Source: WHSW01 sp033856255
Lineage (GTDB): Bacteria; Actinomycetota; Thermoleophilia; Solirubrobacterales; 70-9
Assembly (NCBI GenBank): GCA_033856255.1
Contig: JAWVFH010000010.1
Coordinates: forward strand, 1 to 64,000
DNA: 64,000 nt
Direction: 5' to 3'
A program made the translations under genes and the position numbers. Numbering within the stretch: the stretch's first letter is position 1; each line of letters opens with the position of its first letter. Under the pieces are notes generated by a model. That model saw only the letters and a program-made list of their open reading frames with translations, had not been told where the DNA came from and ran no database searches. Shown one piece after another: positions 24,942-33,122 of this stretch.

Positions 24942-26863
24942 CGCTCGATCCCCATCTTGAAGAACTCGACCTCGAAGGAGTCCGAGCCGGAGCCGAATCC
25001 GCCCTGCTTCGCCACGGTGATCGTCGCCGGGTCGGGGGCGAGAGCGAACGGCGCCGGGAAGTCGGCCGCCGCGGGGGCCGAGATCAGGAGGCCGTTCTCG
25101 GCGGTCGCCGGGACCAGCCGGTGGACCCGGTCGTCGAGCGCGATCAGCCGGCGCACGTCCTTGTAGACCGCGGTCCGCAGCAGGCCGAGGCCCGACGGCC
25201 CGAGATCCCGCAGACGCGCGAACAGCGCCTCGTCCGGTCCCACCCTCGGGACCTCGATCGGCTCGCCGTAGGTGCCGGTCAGCGTCGCCACCTCGGCCTC
25301 CGGGCCACAGCGATCCGGGGCGCGCTCGAGCACCTGATAGCGCTCCGTCGTGCGCACGGCGCGGAAGTCGCAGAGCATCGTCCTCGTGGTCGCCGGAGCG
25401 TCGTAGGGCTGGTAGCGGCCGTCGATCGACTCGGTCGCGGTCCCGCCCGGCCCGAGATGACGGAGGATCAGCCGCGGGCCGTCGGCGGCGGCGAGCGCGT
25501 CGGCGTTGAGCTGGTCGAGGTCGGCGGTGTACGCCTGGTAGGACTGGAACACCGGCAGCGGCCTCCAGTCGAGGTCGTAGGCCCAGACAGCGGTCGTCTC
25601 CCAGGGATCGACCGCGACGCTGCCGCGGCGGAGCAGGGCGAGCGTGCGAGGGTCGAGCGCGTACTCGGCCCGCGCCGCTGCCCCCTGCGCCACCGCGAGC
25701 TCCGTCCTGCGGCCCGGGTCGAGCCCGGTCCGCAGCTGGTCGAAGCCGTCGCGAGCCGCCGCCACCGGCCGGTAGAGGTCGCGCTCGGCCCGGCCCGTGA
25801 GGGGCGCGCCGAGGAGGCCGATCGCGACGACGGCGGCGGCCGCGGCGAACCGCTCCGCCCCCTGCCAGCGCAGAGCCAGCGGCGGCGCCGCAAGCGCGGC
25901 GACAAACGCGTGCATGTGGCCGACGTCGTGGCGGACGAAGCCCTGCTTGACGGCGAACAGGCAGAGCGCAGCGACCACCACGAGCGACCCCGCGCGCGCG
26001 CGTCGCTCCCAGCCGCGGGTCGTCCACGCGGTCGCCCCGAGGGCGGCCGGGACGAGGACCGCCGCGGCGATCCAGTCCCACCCGACCGCGCCCGCCTCGG
26101 TGCCCATCGCCGCCGAGTAGCCGGCGAGGACCTGTAACGCCGCACTGGCGAAGTCATCGATGTTCGACAGCCCCTGGCCGGTGAGCAGCCACAGCAGCGC
26201 GGCCGTCGCCACGAAGGAGCCGGCGAACTCGGCGAGGGCGCGCAGCCTTGGCCCCGGCAGCGCCGCGATCGCGATCGCCAGCACGACGAGCACCTCGACC
26301 CCGACGTTGAGCTTCACCAGGAGCTCCACGGCGGCGAGGGCACCGCCCCCGATTGCGAGCAGCCGCGGAACCCACGGCGGGCGTTCGGGGTCGAGGGCGA
26401 CGAGCGCCCAGACCACCGCGAGCGAGAGCGGCACCGCCTCGGCGCCGGTGATCGCGCAGACGGCGTAAGTCAGCACGGCGCCGGCCGCGAGCCCGAAGCT
26501 CCGGCGTGCCGCCCAGAGCAGGCTGACCGCGAGGGCGGCTCGGATCAGCGCCGTATAGGCGACCCCGAGCGCCGCCGTCCAGTCGCCGGCGACCGAGGGC
26601 TCGAGCAGGTAGCCGAGCGGCCCGTAGGTCCAGGCGAACTCGGTTCCCTGGTCGAGGCCGAGCCGGGCCGCCAAGTTGACGCCGTTGACGGCGGACGGGT
26701 CGAGGCCGGTGGCGACGCCGAGCGGCAGCAGCTCCCAGGTCGCGATCGCGATCAGGACGCCGATCGGGAGCACGATCCAGGACGAGCCGGCAACCGAGCG
26801 CAGCCCGGCGACGGCGGCACCCCGCCCCGCCGGCCCCTCGGCAGCCACACGGTCGCCCGCCAC
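24938..26863 (-). CDS. Large polytopic membrane protein of the glycan locus
   Basis: This is a 641-aa protein. Residues 25-360 contain about ten helices, and the remainder is a soluble domain. After the first helix come GLDPSAVNGVNLAARLGLDQGTEF and FAWTYGPLGYLLEP; the TYGPLGYL motif recurs in uncharacterised GT-C-like proteins. The C-terminal domain has WETTAVWAYDLDWRPLPVFQSYQAYT, a segment shared by such proteins. No catalytic residues can be assigned. The GTG start is eight bases from the minus-strand half of a palindromic -10 box. It is coupled to the following glycosyltransferase. Confidence 0.65.
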   Translation of the reverse strand: MAGDRVAAEGPAGRGAAVAGLRSVAGSSWIVLPIGVLIAIATWELLPLGVATGLDPSAVNGVNLAARLGLDQGTEFAWTYGPLGYLLEPSVAGDWTAALGVAYTALIRAALAVSLLWAARRSFGLAAGAVLTYAVCAITGAEAVPLSLAVVWALVALDPERPPWVPRLLAIGGGALAAVELLVKLNVGVEVLVVLAIAIAALPGPRLRALAEFAGSFVATAALLWLLTGQGLSNIDDFASAALQVLAGYSAAMGTEAGAVGWDWIAAAVLVPAALGATAWTTRGWERRARAGSLVVVAALCLFAVKQGFVRHDVGHMHAFVAALAAPPLALRWQGAERFAAAAAVVAIGLLGAPLTGRAERDLYRPVAAARDGFDQLRTGLDPGRRTELAVAQGAAARAEYALDPRTLALLRRGSVAVDPWETTAVWAYDLDWRPLPVFQSYQAYTADLDQLNADALAAADGPRLILRHLGPGGTATESIDGRYQPYDAPATTRTMLCDFRAVRTTERYQVLERAPDRCGPEAEVATLTGTYGEPIEVPRVGPDEALFARLRDLGPSGLGLLRTAVYKDVRRLIALDDRVHRLVPATAENGLLISAPAAADFPAPFALAPDPATITVAKQGGFGSGSDSFEVEFFKMGIER

Positions 26864-26900
26864 GGCCGGGAAGGCTAGCCTGCTCCCGGATGTTGGGCGA
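26853..26900. promoter_or_regulatory. Symmetric bidirectional promoter with palindromic -10 box
   Basis: The perfect palindrome AGGCTAGCCT (26872-26881) provides TAGCCT on both strands. TCGCCC occurs exactly 17 bases upstream of the -10 box on each strand (26853-26858 and, on the minus strand, 26900-26895). CCGGG/CCCGG pairs lie between. The two start codons (minus 26863, plus 26890) are equidistant from the centre. It would drive two leaderless divergent transcripts. Confidence 0.5.
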
Positions 26901-28380
26901 GCACTGGGGAGAGGCGGTCGCCGAGGCGCAGGGGCTCGCGGTCTGGCTGCGCACGCCGGTGCCGGCGCGCCTCGAGACCGGCGCCGGCAGCGCCCTCTTC
27001 CTGCACGGCGCCGCCTTCCACCCGGGCCGCCGGGTCCGGCGGCTCGAGCTCGCGGTCGGCGACCGGTCCCTGCCGGCGAGCGCGTCGGCGATGCCCTCCC
27101 CGACCCTGGCCGCGGAGCTCGGCGATCCCGGCGCCGCGCGCTCGATCTTCTGGGGCGTGGTCCCGCTCGAGGCGGCGGGGGCGGGGACGGCGAGCGAGCT
27201 GGCGCTGATCGCGGAGCTCGAGGGGGGCGAGCTGGTCAGGGTGCCCCTCGGCACGGCGGAGCTCGCCGCCGGGCCGCAACCGAGCGGGCCCGGCGCCGGG
27301 AGCACGGTGGCGATCTGCATCGCCACCCATGAGCCCCCCGCCGACCTGCTCGAGCGCCAGCTGGACTCGCTGCGCGCCCAGACCCACACCGATTGGATCT
27401 GCCTGATCAGCGACGACGCCTCCGGCGACGAGGCCTTCGCCCGGATCGAGCGGCTGACCGGCGACGACCCCCGTTTTCGACTCAGCCGCGCCGCGGAGCG
27501 GGCGGGCGCGTATGCGAACTTCGCCCGGGCGCTGGCGATGGTCCCGCCGGAAGCGGCGTACGTGGCGCTCTGCGACCAGGACGACAGCTGGTATCCCGAG
27601 AAGCTCGAGACCCTGATCGCCAATCTCGGCGACGCCAGGCTGGTCTTCAGCGACATGCGGCTGACGCGGCCCGACGGATCGGTGGTCGCCGACACCTACT
27701 GGACGGCGCGACGGCCGAATCACGACAACTTCGCCTCCCTGCTGCTCGGCAACTCGGTCACCGGCGCCGCCTCGCTGTTCGGGCGCCGCCTGCTCGACGA
27801 GGCCCTGCCGCTGCCGCCACGGGCCGGCAACCTCTACCACGACCACTGGCTCGCCCTGGTCGCGGCGGCGAGCGGGCGGATCGCCTACGTCGACCGGCCG
27901 CTCTACGACTACGTCCAGCACCCCGGAGCCGCGATCGGGCACGCGGGCGCCAACCGCGGCGTCGTCGGCGGCGGCCCCCTGCGCCGTCTCGCCGCCCTGC
28001 GCGGCCGCCCGCGCGGGCGCCTGCGCGGGGAATGGCGGCGGATCTACTTCGCCGAGTACTGCCGCGCCGCGCTGACCGCGGTCGCGCTCGAGCGCCGGCT
28101 CGGCCCGGCGATCGCGACGGGCCCGCGGCGCGCGATCAGGCTGGTGCGCGCCGCCGACGGTTCCGCCCTGGCGCTCGCCTGGCTCGCCGCCCGCCAGCTG
28201 CGCCGGCCCTTCCACGACGACACCGGCGGCAGCGAGGCCGGGATGCTCCGGGGCCTCGCCTGGCGGCGGGCGCTGACGCGCCGGCGCGGCGGCGACCCGC
28301 TCGACGACGCCGACCTGCCGCCCGGGATCGTCGGCGTCGACCCGACCCCGGCGACATTGCCGGACGGGGCCCCTGGCTGA
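26890..28380 (+). CDS. Family 2 glycosyltransferase with N-terminal accessory domain
   Basis: This is a 496-aa protein. Residues 1-130 form a beta-rich region (LFLHGAAFHPGRRVRRLELAV), an accessory module of glycan-locus transferases. The GT-A domain starts TVAICIATHEPPADLLERQLD and has CLISDDASGDEAF and ALCDQDDSWYPEKLE (DxDD metal motif). NSVTGAASLFGRRL and YHDHWLALVAAASGRIAYVDRPLYDYVQHPGA follow, as in rhamnosyl- and glucosyltransferases. The C-terminal 120 residues are basic. The ATG lies eight bases after the palindromic promoter, so the message is likely leaderless. Confidence 0.87.
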   Translation: MLGEHWGEAVAEAQGLAVWLRTPVPARLETGAGSALFLHGAAFHPGRRVRRLELAVGDRSLPASASAMPSPTLAAELGDPGAARSIFWGVVPLEAAGAGTASELALIAELEGGELVRVPLGTAELAAGPQPSGPGAGSTVAICIATHEPPADLLERQLDSLRAQTHTDWICLISDDASGDEAFARIERLTGDDPRFRLSRAAERAGAYANFARALAMVPPEAAYVALCDQDDSWYPEKLETLIANLGDARLVFSDMRLTRPDGSVVADTYWTARRPNHDNFASLLLGNSVTGAASLFGRRLLDEALPLPPRAGNLYHDHWLALVAAASGRIAYVDRPLYDYVQHPGAAIGHAGANRGVVGGGPLRRLAALRGRPRGRLRGEWRRIYFAEYCRAALTAVALERRLGPAIATGPRRAIRLVRAADGSALALAWLAARQLRRPFHDDTGGSEAGMLRGLAWRRALTRRRGGDPLDDADLPPGIVGVDPTPATLPDGAPG

Positions 28381-28437
28381 CGGGCCCGCACCGCGCGAGG
28401 GGACGGGCTGGGTAGCGGCGGCCTCTGGCGGAACAAG

Positions 28438-28550
28438 GGCCATTGGCGAGTTTCGGGTCGTATAGCGACGCAAAGTCGCCAATGGCAGCGAAACGGGCCG
28501 CGCAACAGCCGATACCGCCTAACCCCTCCCCACCTGCCCGTTGTTGTTGC
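28438..28550 (-). repeat. Repeated 3' hairpin element, copy A
   Basis: Just after the stop of the minus-strand glycosyltransferase gene lies CAACAACAAC (28550-28541). About 55 bases on is a long hairpin at 28486-28439: 11-base perfect arms GCCATTGGCGA/TCGCCAATGGC enclose a TTT/AAA pair and a GTCG/CGAC stem around a TATAG loop. A related copy lies at 42644-42750 after another glycosyltransferase gene. There is no U tract, so it is not a standard terminator. The rest of 28381-28437 shows nothing else. Confidence 0.6.
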
Positions 28551-30680
28551 TCAGCTACTCAGCGTCCAGGCGACCGAGCGCTGGAACCCCGCCAGGCTGT
28601 GGGCGGGGGTGAGCTGGGAGTCGATGATCTCGCGCGCCCCGGCGACCAGCGTCGCGGCCAGCTCGCGGTCGGAGAGCAGCCGGATCACCGCGGCCGCCAG
28701 CGCCGGTGGATCGTCGGGCTCGACGATCAGCGCCGACTCGCCCTCGACGAGCAGCTCCGGGATCGCCCCGACCCGAGTGACGACCGCGGGCTTGCCCGCG
28801 ATCGCCGCCTCGAACGGCACCCGGCCGAAGGGCTCGTTGAAGCGCGCCGGGTTGACGATCACGTCGCCGGCCGCGTAGACGTCGGCGATGTCCTCGTGGT
28901 GCCCGGCGAGGATGATCGACCGCTGCAGCTTCAGCTGGGCGATCAGGCCGACCAGGTACTGGCGGTAGGCGATGTCCTGGGGCCGTGGAAACGGGTCGCC
29001 GACGATCAGGTAGCGGGCGTCGGGGAATTGTTCGAGGATCTCCGGCATCGCCCTGATCAGCACGTCCTGGCCGCGGCCCTCCGTCAGGTATCCCACGGAG
29101 ACCAGGCACGGCGCCTCGGCTGAGATCCCGTAGGCGCCGCGCACCGCGCCGCCCTCGCCCTCCCCGTAGCGCGCGTCGTGCGGCGGGTAGACGACCTCCA
29201 CCGCCCCGGGTGGAAGGCGGTCGAACTGCCCCGCGACGACCTCCGAGCAGGCGATCAGCCCGCTCGCCAGGAGCCCGGTGAGGCGGGCCAGCTCGCGCCC
29301 CGCCAGCGCCCGGACCGGACCGGCGCCGTAGCCGCGGTCGAAGAGCTCGCCGCAGTAGACGAGCACCGGGACCCGCTCCAGGCGGGCGGCGAGCGAGACC
29401 GCCGGCAGCATCGACGTGACGGCGACGATCATGCTCGGCCGCCGCTCGCGGATCAGGCGGCGAAACTCGCCCACCTCGGCGATCATCCGGCGAAGCTGGC
29501 TCAGCGATCCGCCGCGAGCCCGCGGCAGCGTCAGGGCCTCGTAGTCGCGCAGGAGCACGGTCGCCTGCTCGGGGAGTGCCTCGCCGACGCTGCCGTCGGC
29601 GGGCAGGACGACGTCCAGCGCTCCCTGCGAGGCAAGCCAGGCGAGCTCGCGCTCGAGCGAGCGCGAGGGGCCGCTGGTGTCCGCGAGGTGGAAGACGGCG
29701 AGCGTCCGCAGCTGTCGCGGAGCCGGCGAGCGGCGGCGCAGGCGCCGGCGGCGGCGGGCTCGCCGCCGCAGCTCGGCCACCAGGCCGCGGTCGGTTCCCT
29801 CGCGGGCGAGCAGGGCCTCGGGATAGGGCTCGCTGCCCCGGGCGGCCCGGTAGCCGCGCAAGCGCCCGCTGATCCCTGCGGCCGTGCGGTCGAAGGCCAG
29901 CTGGCCGGCGCAGAGGGCGACCTCCGCCAGGATCGTCGGCGCGACCCTTCGCGGTGTGAGCACGCCCCACTTACGCAACACGTAGCCGCGCCCAAAGCCC
30001 ATCAGGTAGTTCTTACGCGCCGACCCCGACCGGAGCGTGGCCGAGTGCTCGTGCACGCCCTGGGCGTCGGCGGCGAGCGCGCACCGGTAGCCCTCGCGGC
30101 GAAGGCGCAGGACGAGGTCGACGTCCTCCCAGTAGGCGAACAGCCGCTCGTCGAAGCCGCCGACGTCGACGAACGCCGCCCGCTCGAAGGCGGCGGCTGC
30201 CGCCGAGGGGCCGATCGGATCGCGGTCGACCCGCTCCAGCGCCGAGAGCGGCTCGCCGTTCAGGTAGTCGAAGACGAGCAGGGTGCTGTCGAGCTCCATC
30301 CCGGCGCTGTCGATCCGCGTCTGGTCCGCCCAGTCGCGCATCACTCCGGCGGCCATCGCGATCCCGGCGGCCGGGTCGAGGCGAGTACTGATCCGCTCGA
30401 CGAACCCCTGGTCGCAGACGCAGTCGTCGTTGAGCAGGACGATCGCCTCGCCCTCGGCCCGCTCGACGCCCAGGTTGACGGCGGCCGAGTAACCGACGTT
30501 CGTCGCCGACCGCACCACCTCGGCCCCGTGCTCGGCGCAGACGGCGGCGACCTCGTCGCCGGGTGAGCCGTTGTCGATCACGATCGTCTGATGGTCGCCG
30601 CCGTCGAGGGACGCCAGCAGAGCGCCGACCCGCTTCGCGTCCAGCGTCGGCACCACCACGCTCGCCGTCCGCCCGGCCAT
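28551..30680 (-). CDS. Bifunctional glycosyltransferase: family 2 domain fused to family 4 domain
   Basis: This is a 709-aa protein. Residues 1-300 form a GT-A domain: ASVVVPTLDAKRVGALLASL, TIVIDNGSPGDEV, IVLLNDDCVCD and YWEDVDLVLRLRREGY, the rhamnosyltransferase-like pattern. An Arg-rich linker (about 300-335) leads to a GT-B domain: TLAVFHLADTSGPSRSLERELAWL, VSVGYLTEGRGQDVLI, YLIVGDP and ARFNEPFGRVPFEAAIAGKPAVV, which holds the E-x7-E of family 4. One chain could add two successive sugars. The ATG at 30680 overlaps the upstream stop as ATGA; the open frame beyond it is antisense noise. Confidence 0.9.
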   Translation of the reverse strand: MAGRTASVVVPTLDAKRVGALLASLDGGDHQTIVIDNGSPGDEVAAVCAEHGAEVVRSATNVGYSAAVNLGVERAEGEAIVLLNDDCVCDQGFVERISTRLDPAAGIAMAAGVMRDWADQTRIDSAGMELDSTLLVFDYLNGEPLSALERVDRDPIGPSAAAAAFERAAFVDVGGFDERLFAYWEDVDLVLRLRREGYRCALAADAQGVHEHSATLRSGSARKNYLMGFGRGYVLRKWGVLTPRRVAPTILAEVALCAGQLAFDRTAAGISGRLRGYRAARGSEPYPEALLAREGTDRGLVAELRRRARRRRRLRRRSPAPRQLRTLAVFHLADTSGPSRSLERELAWLASQGALDVVLPADGSVGEALPEQATVLLRDYEALTLPRARGGSLSQLRRMIAEVGEFRRLIRERRPSMIVAVTSMLPAVSLAARLERVPVLVYCGELFDRGYGAGPVRALAGRELARLTGLLASGLIACSEVVAGQFDRLPPGAVEVVYPPHDARYGEGEGGAVRGAYGISAEAPCLVSVGYLTEGRGQDVLIRAMPEILEQFPDARYLIVGDPFPRPQDIAYRQYLVGLIAQLKLQRSIILAGHHEDIADVYAAGDVIVNPARFNEPFGRVPFEAAIAGKPAVVTRVGAIPELLVEGESALIVEPDDPPALAAAVIRLLSDRELAATLVAGAREIIDSQLTPAHSLAGFQRSVAWTLSS

Positions 30681-31639
30681 CACACGGCCCTCGCCTGGAC
30701 GACGATCGAGCCGCCGCGCCTGCAGATCCCGGCGCCCAGTTCCGCGATCACCGCGACCGGCGCCAGCAGCGGGCCGGCAAGCGCCGTCACGGTCCAGTCG
30801 CGCAGCGACGCCACCCCGCCGGCCTGACCGAGGTCGCGCTTCAGGGCGCGGAAGGCGAAGTCCCGCTCGCGGGTGAGGCGGTTGAGCAGGGTCTGCCACA
30901 TGCCGAGTGGATTCTGCTCGACCAGCAGGTGACGCACCCGCTCGACCCGATAGCCGCTGCGCTCCAGCAGGGCGACGGCGCCGGCCGGGGTCAGATGGAT
31001 CCGGTGACGAGGCACGTCCTGATGAAACCACCGGTCGCCGCCGAGGCGCGCCTGGAGCGAGGCGAGGTTGGGGACGGCGACCACCAGCGCCCCCCCGGGC
31101 GCCTGCCAGCCGCGGATCCGCGCCAGCGCCTCGGCCGGCCTGTCGAGGTGCTCGAGCGCGTGCCAGACGACGACGGCGTCCTCGCTGCCCGCCGCGAACT
31201 CGGCGTCGTCGACACCGACGTTCGCCACTTCGACCCCGATCGCCTCGGCGGCGGCGCACGCCGCCGGCGAGGGGTCGATGCCGCGGGCGTCGAGCCCGGC
31301 AGCGCGCATCGCCGCGACCAGCTTGCCGTCGCCGGCACCCACCTCGAGCACGCGCGAGCCGGCCTCGAGGTGGGAGACGAACCGCAGCCGGTCGCGCTCG
31401 GCGATGCTTCGCAGCGGGGCGAGCAGGCCGCGGGCCAGCCCTCGCGCGGGCGTGTAGGTACCGCCCTCGTACATCGCCGCCCGGTCGGGCGCGTCGCCGA
31501 CGGTGACCCCCGACCCGCAGACCGCGCAGCGGCGCAGCTCGAAGCGCCCGGCGCCGGCGAGCTGGGGATCCGACGCGGTCGCAGGGCGCCAGTCGGTCAG
31601 CGACTGCCGGCCGCAGGCCGGACAGGTCGCGGCGTCCAC
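30680..31639 (-). CDS. Class I SAM-dependent methyltransferase with N-terminal zinc ribbon
   Basis: This is a 319-aa paralog of the protein at 7743-8681. CPACGRQ near residue 6 and CAVCGSG near 39 are the two CxxC halves of a zinc ribbon. RVLEVGAGDGKLVAAMRAAG is SAM motif I, ARGIDPSPAACA motif II and AVVVWHALEHLDRPAEAL the HxLEH post-motif. GGSIVVQARAV ends the protein, as GGTVYVEARRV does in the paralog. It likely methylates a sugar or nucleotide-sugar in the same pathway. It lies between the initiating transferase and the bifunctional glycosyltransferase in one operon. Confidence 0.87.
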   Translation of the reverse strand: MDAATCPACGRQSLTDWRPATASDPQLAGAGRFELRRCAVCGSGVTVGDAPDRAAMYEGGTYTPARGLARGLLAPLRSIAERDRLRFVSHLEAGSRVLEVGAGDGKLVAAMRAAGLDARGIDPSPAACAAAEAIGVEVANVGVDDAEFAAGSEDAVVVWHALEHLDRPAEALARIRGWQAPGGALVVAVPNLASLQARLGGDRWFHQDVPRHRIHLTPAGAVALLERSGYRVERVRHLLVEQNPLGMWQTLLNRLTRERDFAFRALKRDLGQAGGVASLRDWTVTALAGPLLAPVAVIAELGAGICRRGGSIVVQARAV

Positions 31640-31649
31640 GACCGGGCGG

Positions 31650-33020
31650 TCAGTAGGCCCCGGACCCGCGCAGGGTCACGGGGACGGTCTCGGCGATGAT
31701 CCGCAGGTCGCGGGCGAGGGAGAGGTTCTCGATGTAATCGAGCTCGACCGCGAGGCGCTCGTGGAAGGTCAGGTCGCCGCGGCCGAACACCTGCATCGGG
31801 CCGGTGATCCCGGGCTTGACGCTGAGGCGGAAGCGATGCTCGGGCCGGTAGCGCTCGACCAGCTCGACCTGCTCCGGCCGCGGGCCGACGATGCTCATCT
31901 CGCCGCGCAGGACGTTGATCAGCTGCGGCAGCTCGTCGAGGCTGAGCCGGCGCAGGAAGCGCCCGAACCGAGTGACGCGCGGATCGTCGGAGAGCTTGAA
32001 CACCGGGTCGCGGAGGTCGTCGAGGCGAATCACGTCGGCGAGCCGTTCCTCGGCGTCGGCGACCATGGTCCGGAACTTGTGCATCTGGAACGGCCGCCCG
32101 TCGAGCCCGGCCCGGGTCTGGTTGAAGAACACCGGGCCGCGGCTGTCGAGCTTGATCGCAAGCGCGATCAGGGGGAAGAACGGCGCCGTCAGCAGCAGCA
32201 CGATGCTCGAGACGAGGAGGTCGAAGCCGCGCTTGATCAGCGCCGTGGATCGCGACGGATCCCAGGTCTCGTACTCGAGCACCGGCAGGTCCGCGACCCG
32301 CGAAAGGCGGACCGGGCCCGCGCGCCCGTGCAGCGGTGAGATGACGCTCAGCTTCACCTGCGCCTCGCGGCAGAGGGCGACCAGGCCTCCCACCTCGCCG
32401 GGCTCCATCCGGTCGGAGGCGAAGATCACCCGGTCGACGCCGCCCGCGAGGGCGTCGAAGGCCTCGATCTCGTGCTCGTCGACGAGCTTCAGGTGCATGT
32501 CGGGGAAGAGCTCGAGCTTGCGGCGGATCATCTCGGCCAGGTCGCCGTCGCCCAGCACCGCCGTCACCTCGGGCGGCGTCAGCCTGCGCCAGGCCCAGCG
32601 CGCGGCCCCGCGCAGGAACAGCGCACCGACCGCGGCCACGAACCAGGCGCCGACGGCGGCGGTCGGGGTGACCTCCCCGGCGGGCGTCTGCGGCAGCACC
32701 AGCGCCAGCAGCGCTACCCCGGCGGCGGCCCAGGCGGCGAGCGCCGGCATCTCGTCGACGGTCAGGTGGCGGATCGCGACGTGGTCGCGGTCATACAAGC
32801 CGATCAGCTTCGCCACGACGACCCAGGCGGGGAGCAGGATCAGGGCCCAGAAGGCGTCCGCGGAGGACGAGGCGACGACCAGGCTGGCCCCCGCGGCGGC
32901 GATCAGATCGGCGAGCGCGAGCATGCGGCGGCGCAGCGCGTCACGCCAGAAACGTGGCCTACCGGCCTCGCCCTCGCTGTCCCGCTCGACCTGAAGGGGA
33001 GGGGATCCTTCCCTAGCCAT
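31650..33020 (-). CDS. Undecaprenyl-phosphate sugar phosphotransferase (polyprenyl glycosylphosphotransferase, WbaP/WcaJ type)
   Basis: This is a 456-aa protein with four N-terminal helices (about residues 30-140), a Rossmann-like middle domain and a C-terminal sugar-transferase domain. The last domain has KRGFDLLVSSIVLLLTAPFF (re-entrant helix), GPVFFNQTRAGLDGRPFQMHKFRTM, RRLSLDELPQLINVLRGEMSIVGPRPEQ and VKPGITGPMQV, all hallmark motifs. It starts glycan assembly by moving a sugar-1-phosphate onto undecaprenyl phosphate. The catalytic Asp-Glu pair is the DE of LSLDELPQ. The ATG at 33020 lies seven bases after a TACCCT box. Confidence 0.94.
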   Translation of the reverse strand: MAREGSPPLQVERDSEGEAGRPRFWRDALRRRMLALADLIAAAGASLVVASSSADAFWALILLPAWVVVAKLIGLYDRDHVAIRHLTVDEMPALAAWAAAGVALLALVLPQTPAGEVTPTAAVGAWFVAAVGALFLRGAARWAWRRLTPPEVTAVLGDGDLAEMIRRKLELFPDMHLKLVDEHEIEAFDALAGGVDRVIFASDRMEPGEVGGLVALCREAQVKLSVISPLHGRAGPVRLSRVADLPVLEYETWDPSRSTALIKRGFDLLVSSIVLLLTAPFFPLIALAIKLDSRGPVFFNQTRAGLDGRPFQMHKFRTMVADAEERLADVIRLDDLRDPVFKLSDDPRVTRFGRFLRRLSLDELPQLINVLRGEMSIVGPRPEQVELVERYRPEHRFRLSVKPGITGPMQVFGRGDLTFHERLAVELDYIENLSLARDLRIIAETVPVTLRGSGAY

Positions 33021-33027
33021 CGTGTCT

Positions 33028-33033
33028 AGGGTA
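33028..33033 (-). promoter_or_regulatory. -10 box TACCCT of the phosphotransferase operon
   Basis: The minus strand reads TACCCT seven bases before the ATG at 33020, with no Shine-Dalgarno sequence. It is a likely leaderless start for the three-gene operon 33020-28551. Confidence 0.4.
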
Positions 33034-33107
33034 ACCCGGCAGGACCGCAAAAGCAGCGCTGACGCGGTTTCTGGGGACGCGCGCCCGCAGCGCTGCGCTC
33101 GTCCCTC

Positions 33108-33113
33108 TACCCT
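33108..33113 (+). promoter_or_regulatory. -10 box TACCCT of the 33123 gene
   Basis: TACCCT lies nine bases before the ATG at 33123, mirroring the same hexamer used on the other strand 75 bases away. It would give a near-leaderless transcript. Confidence 0.4.
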
Positions 33114-33122
33114 CACCGGCCG

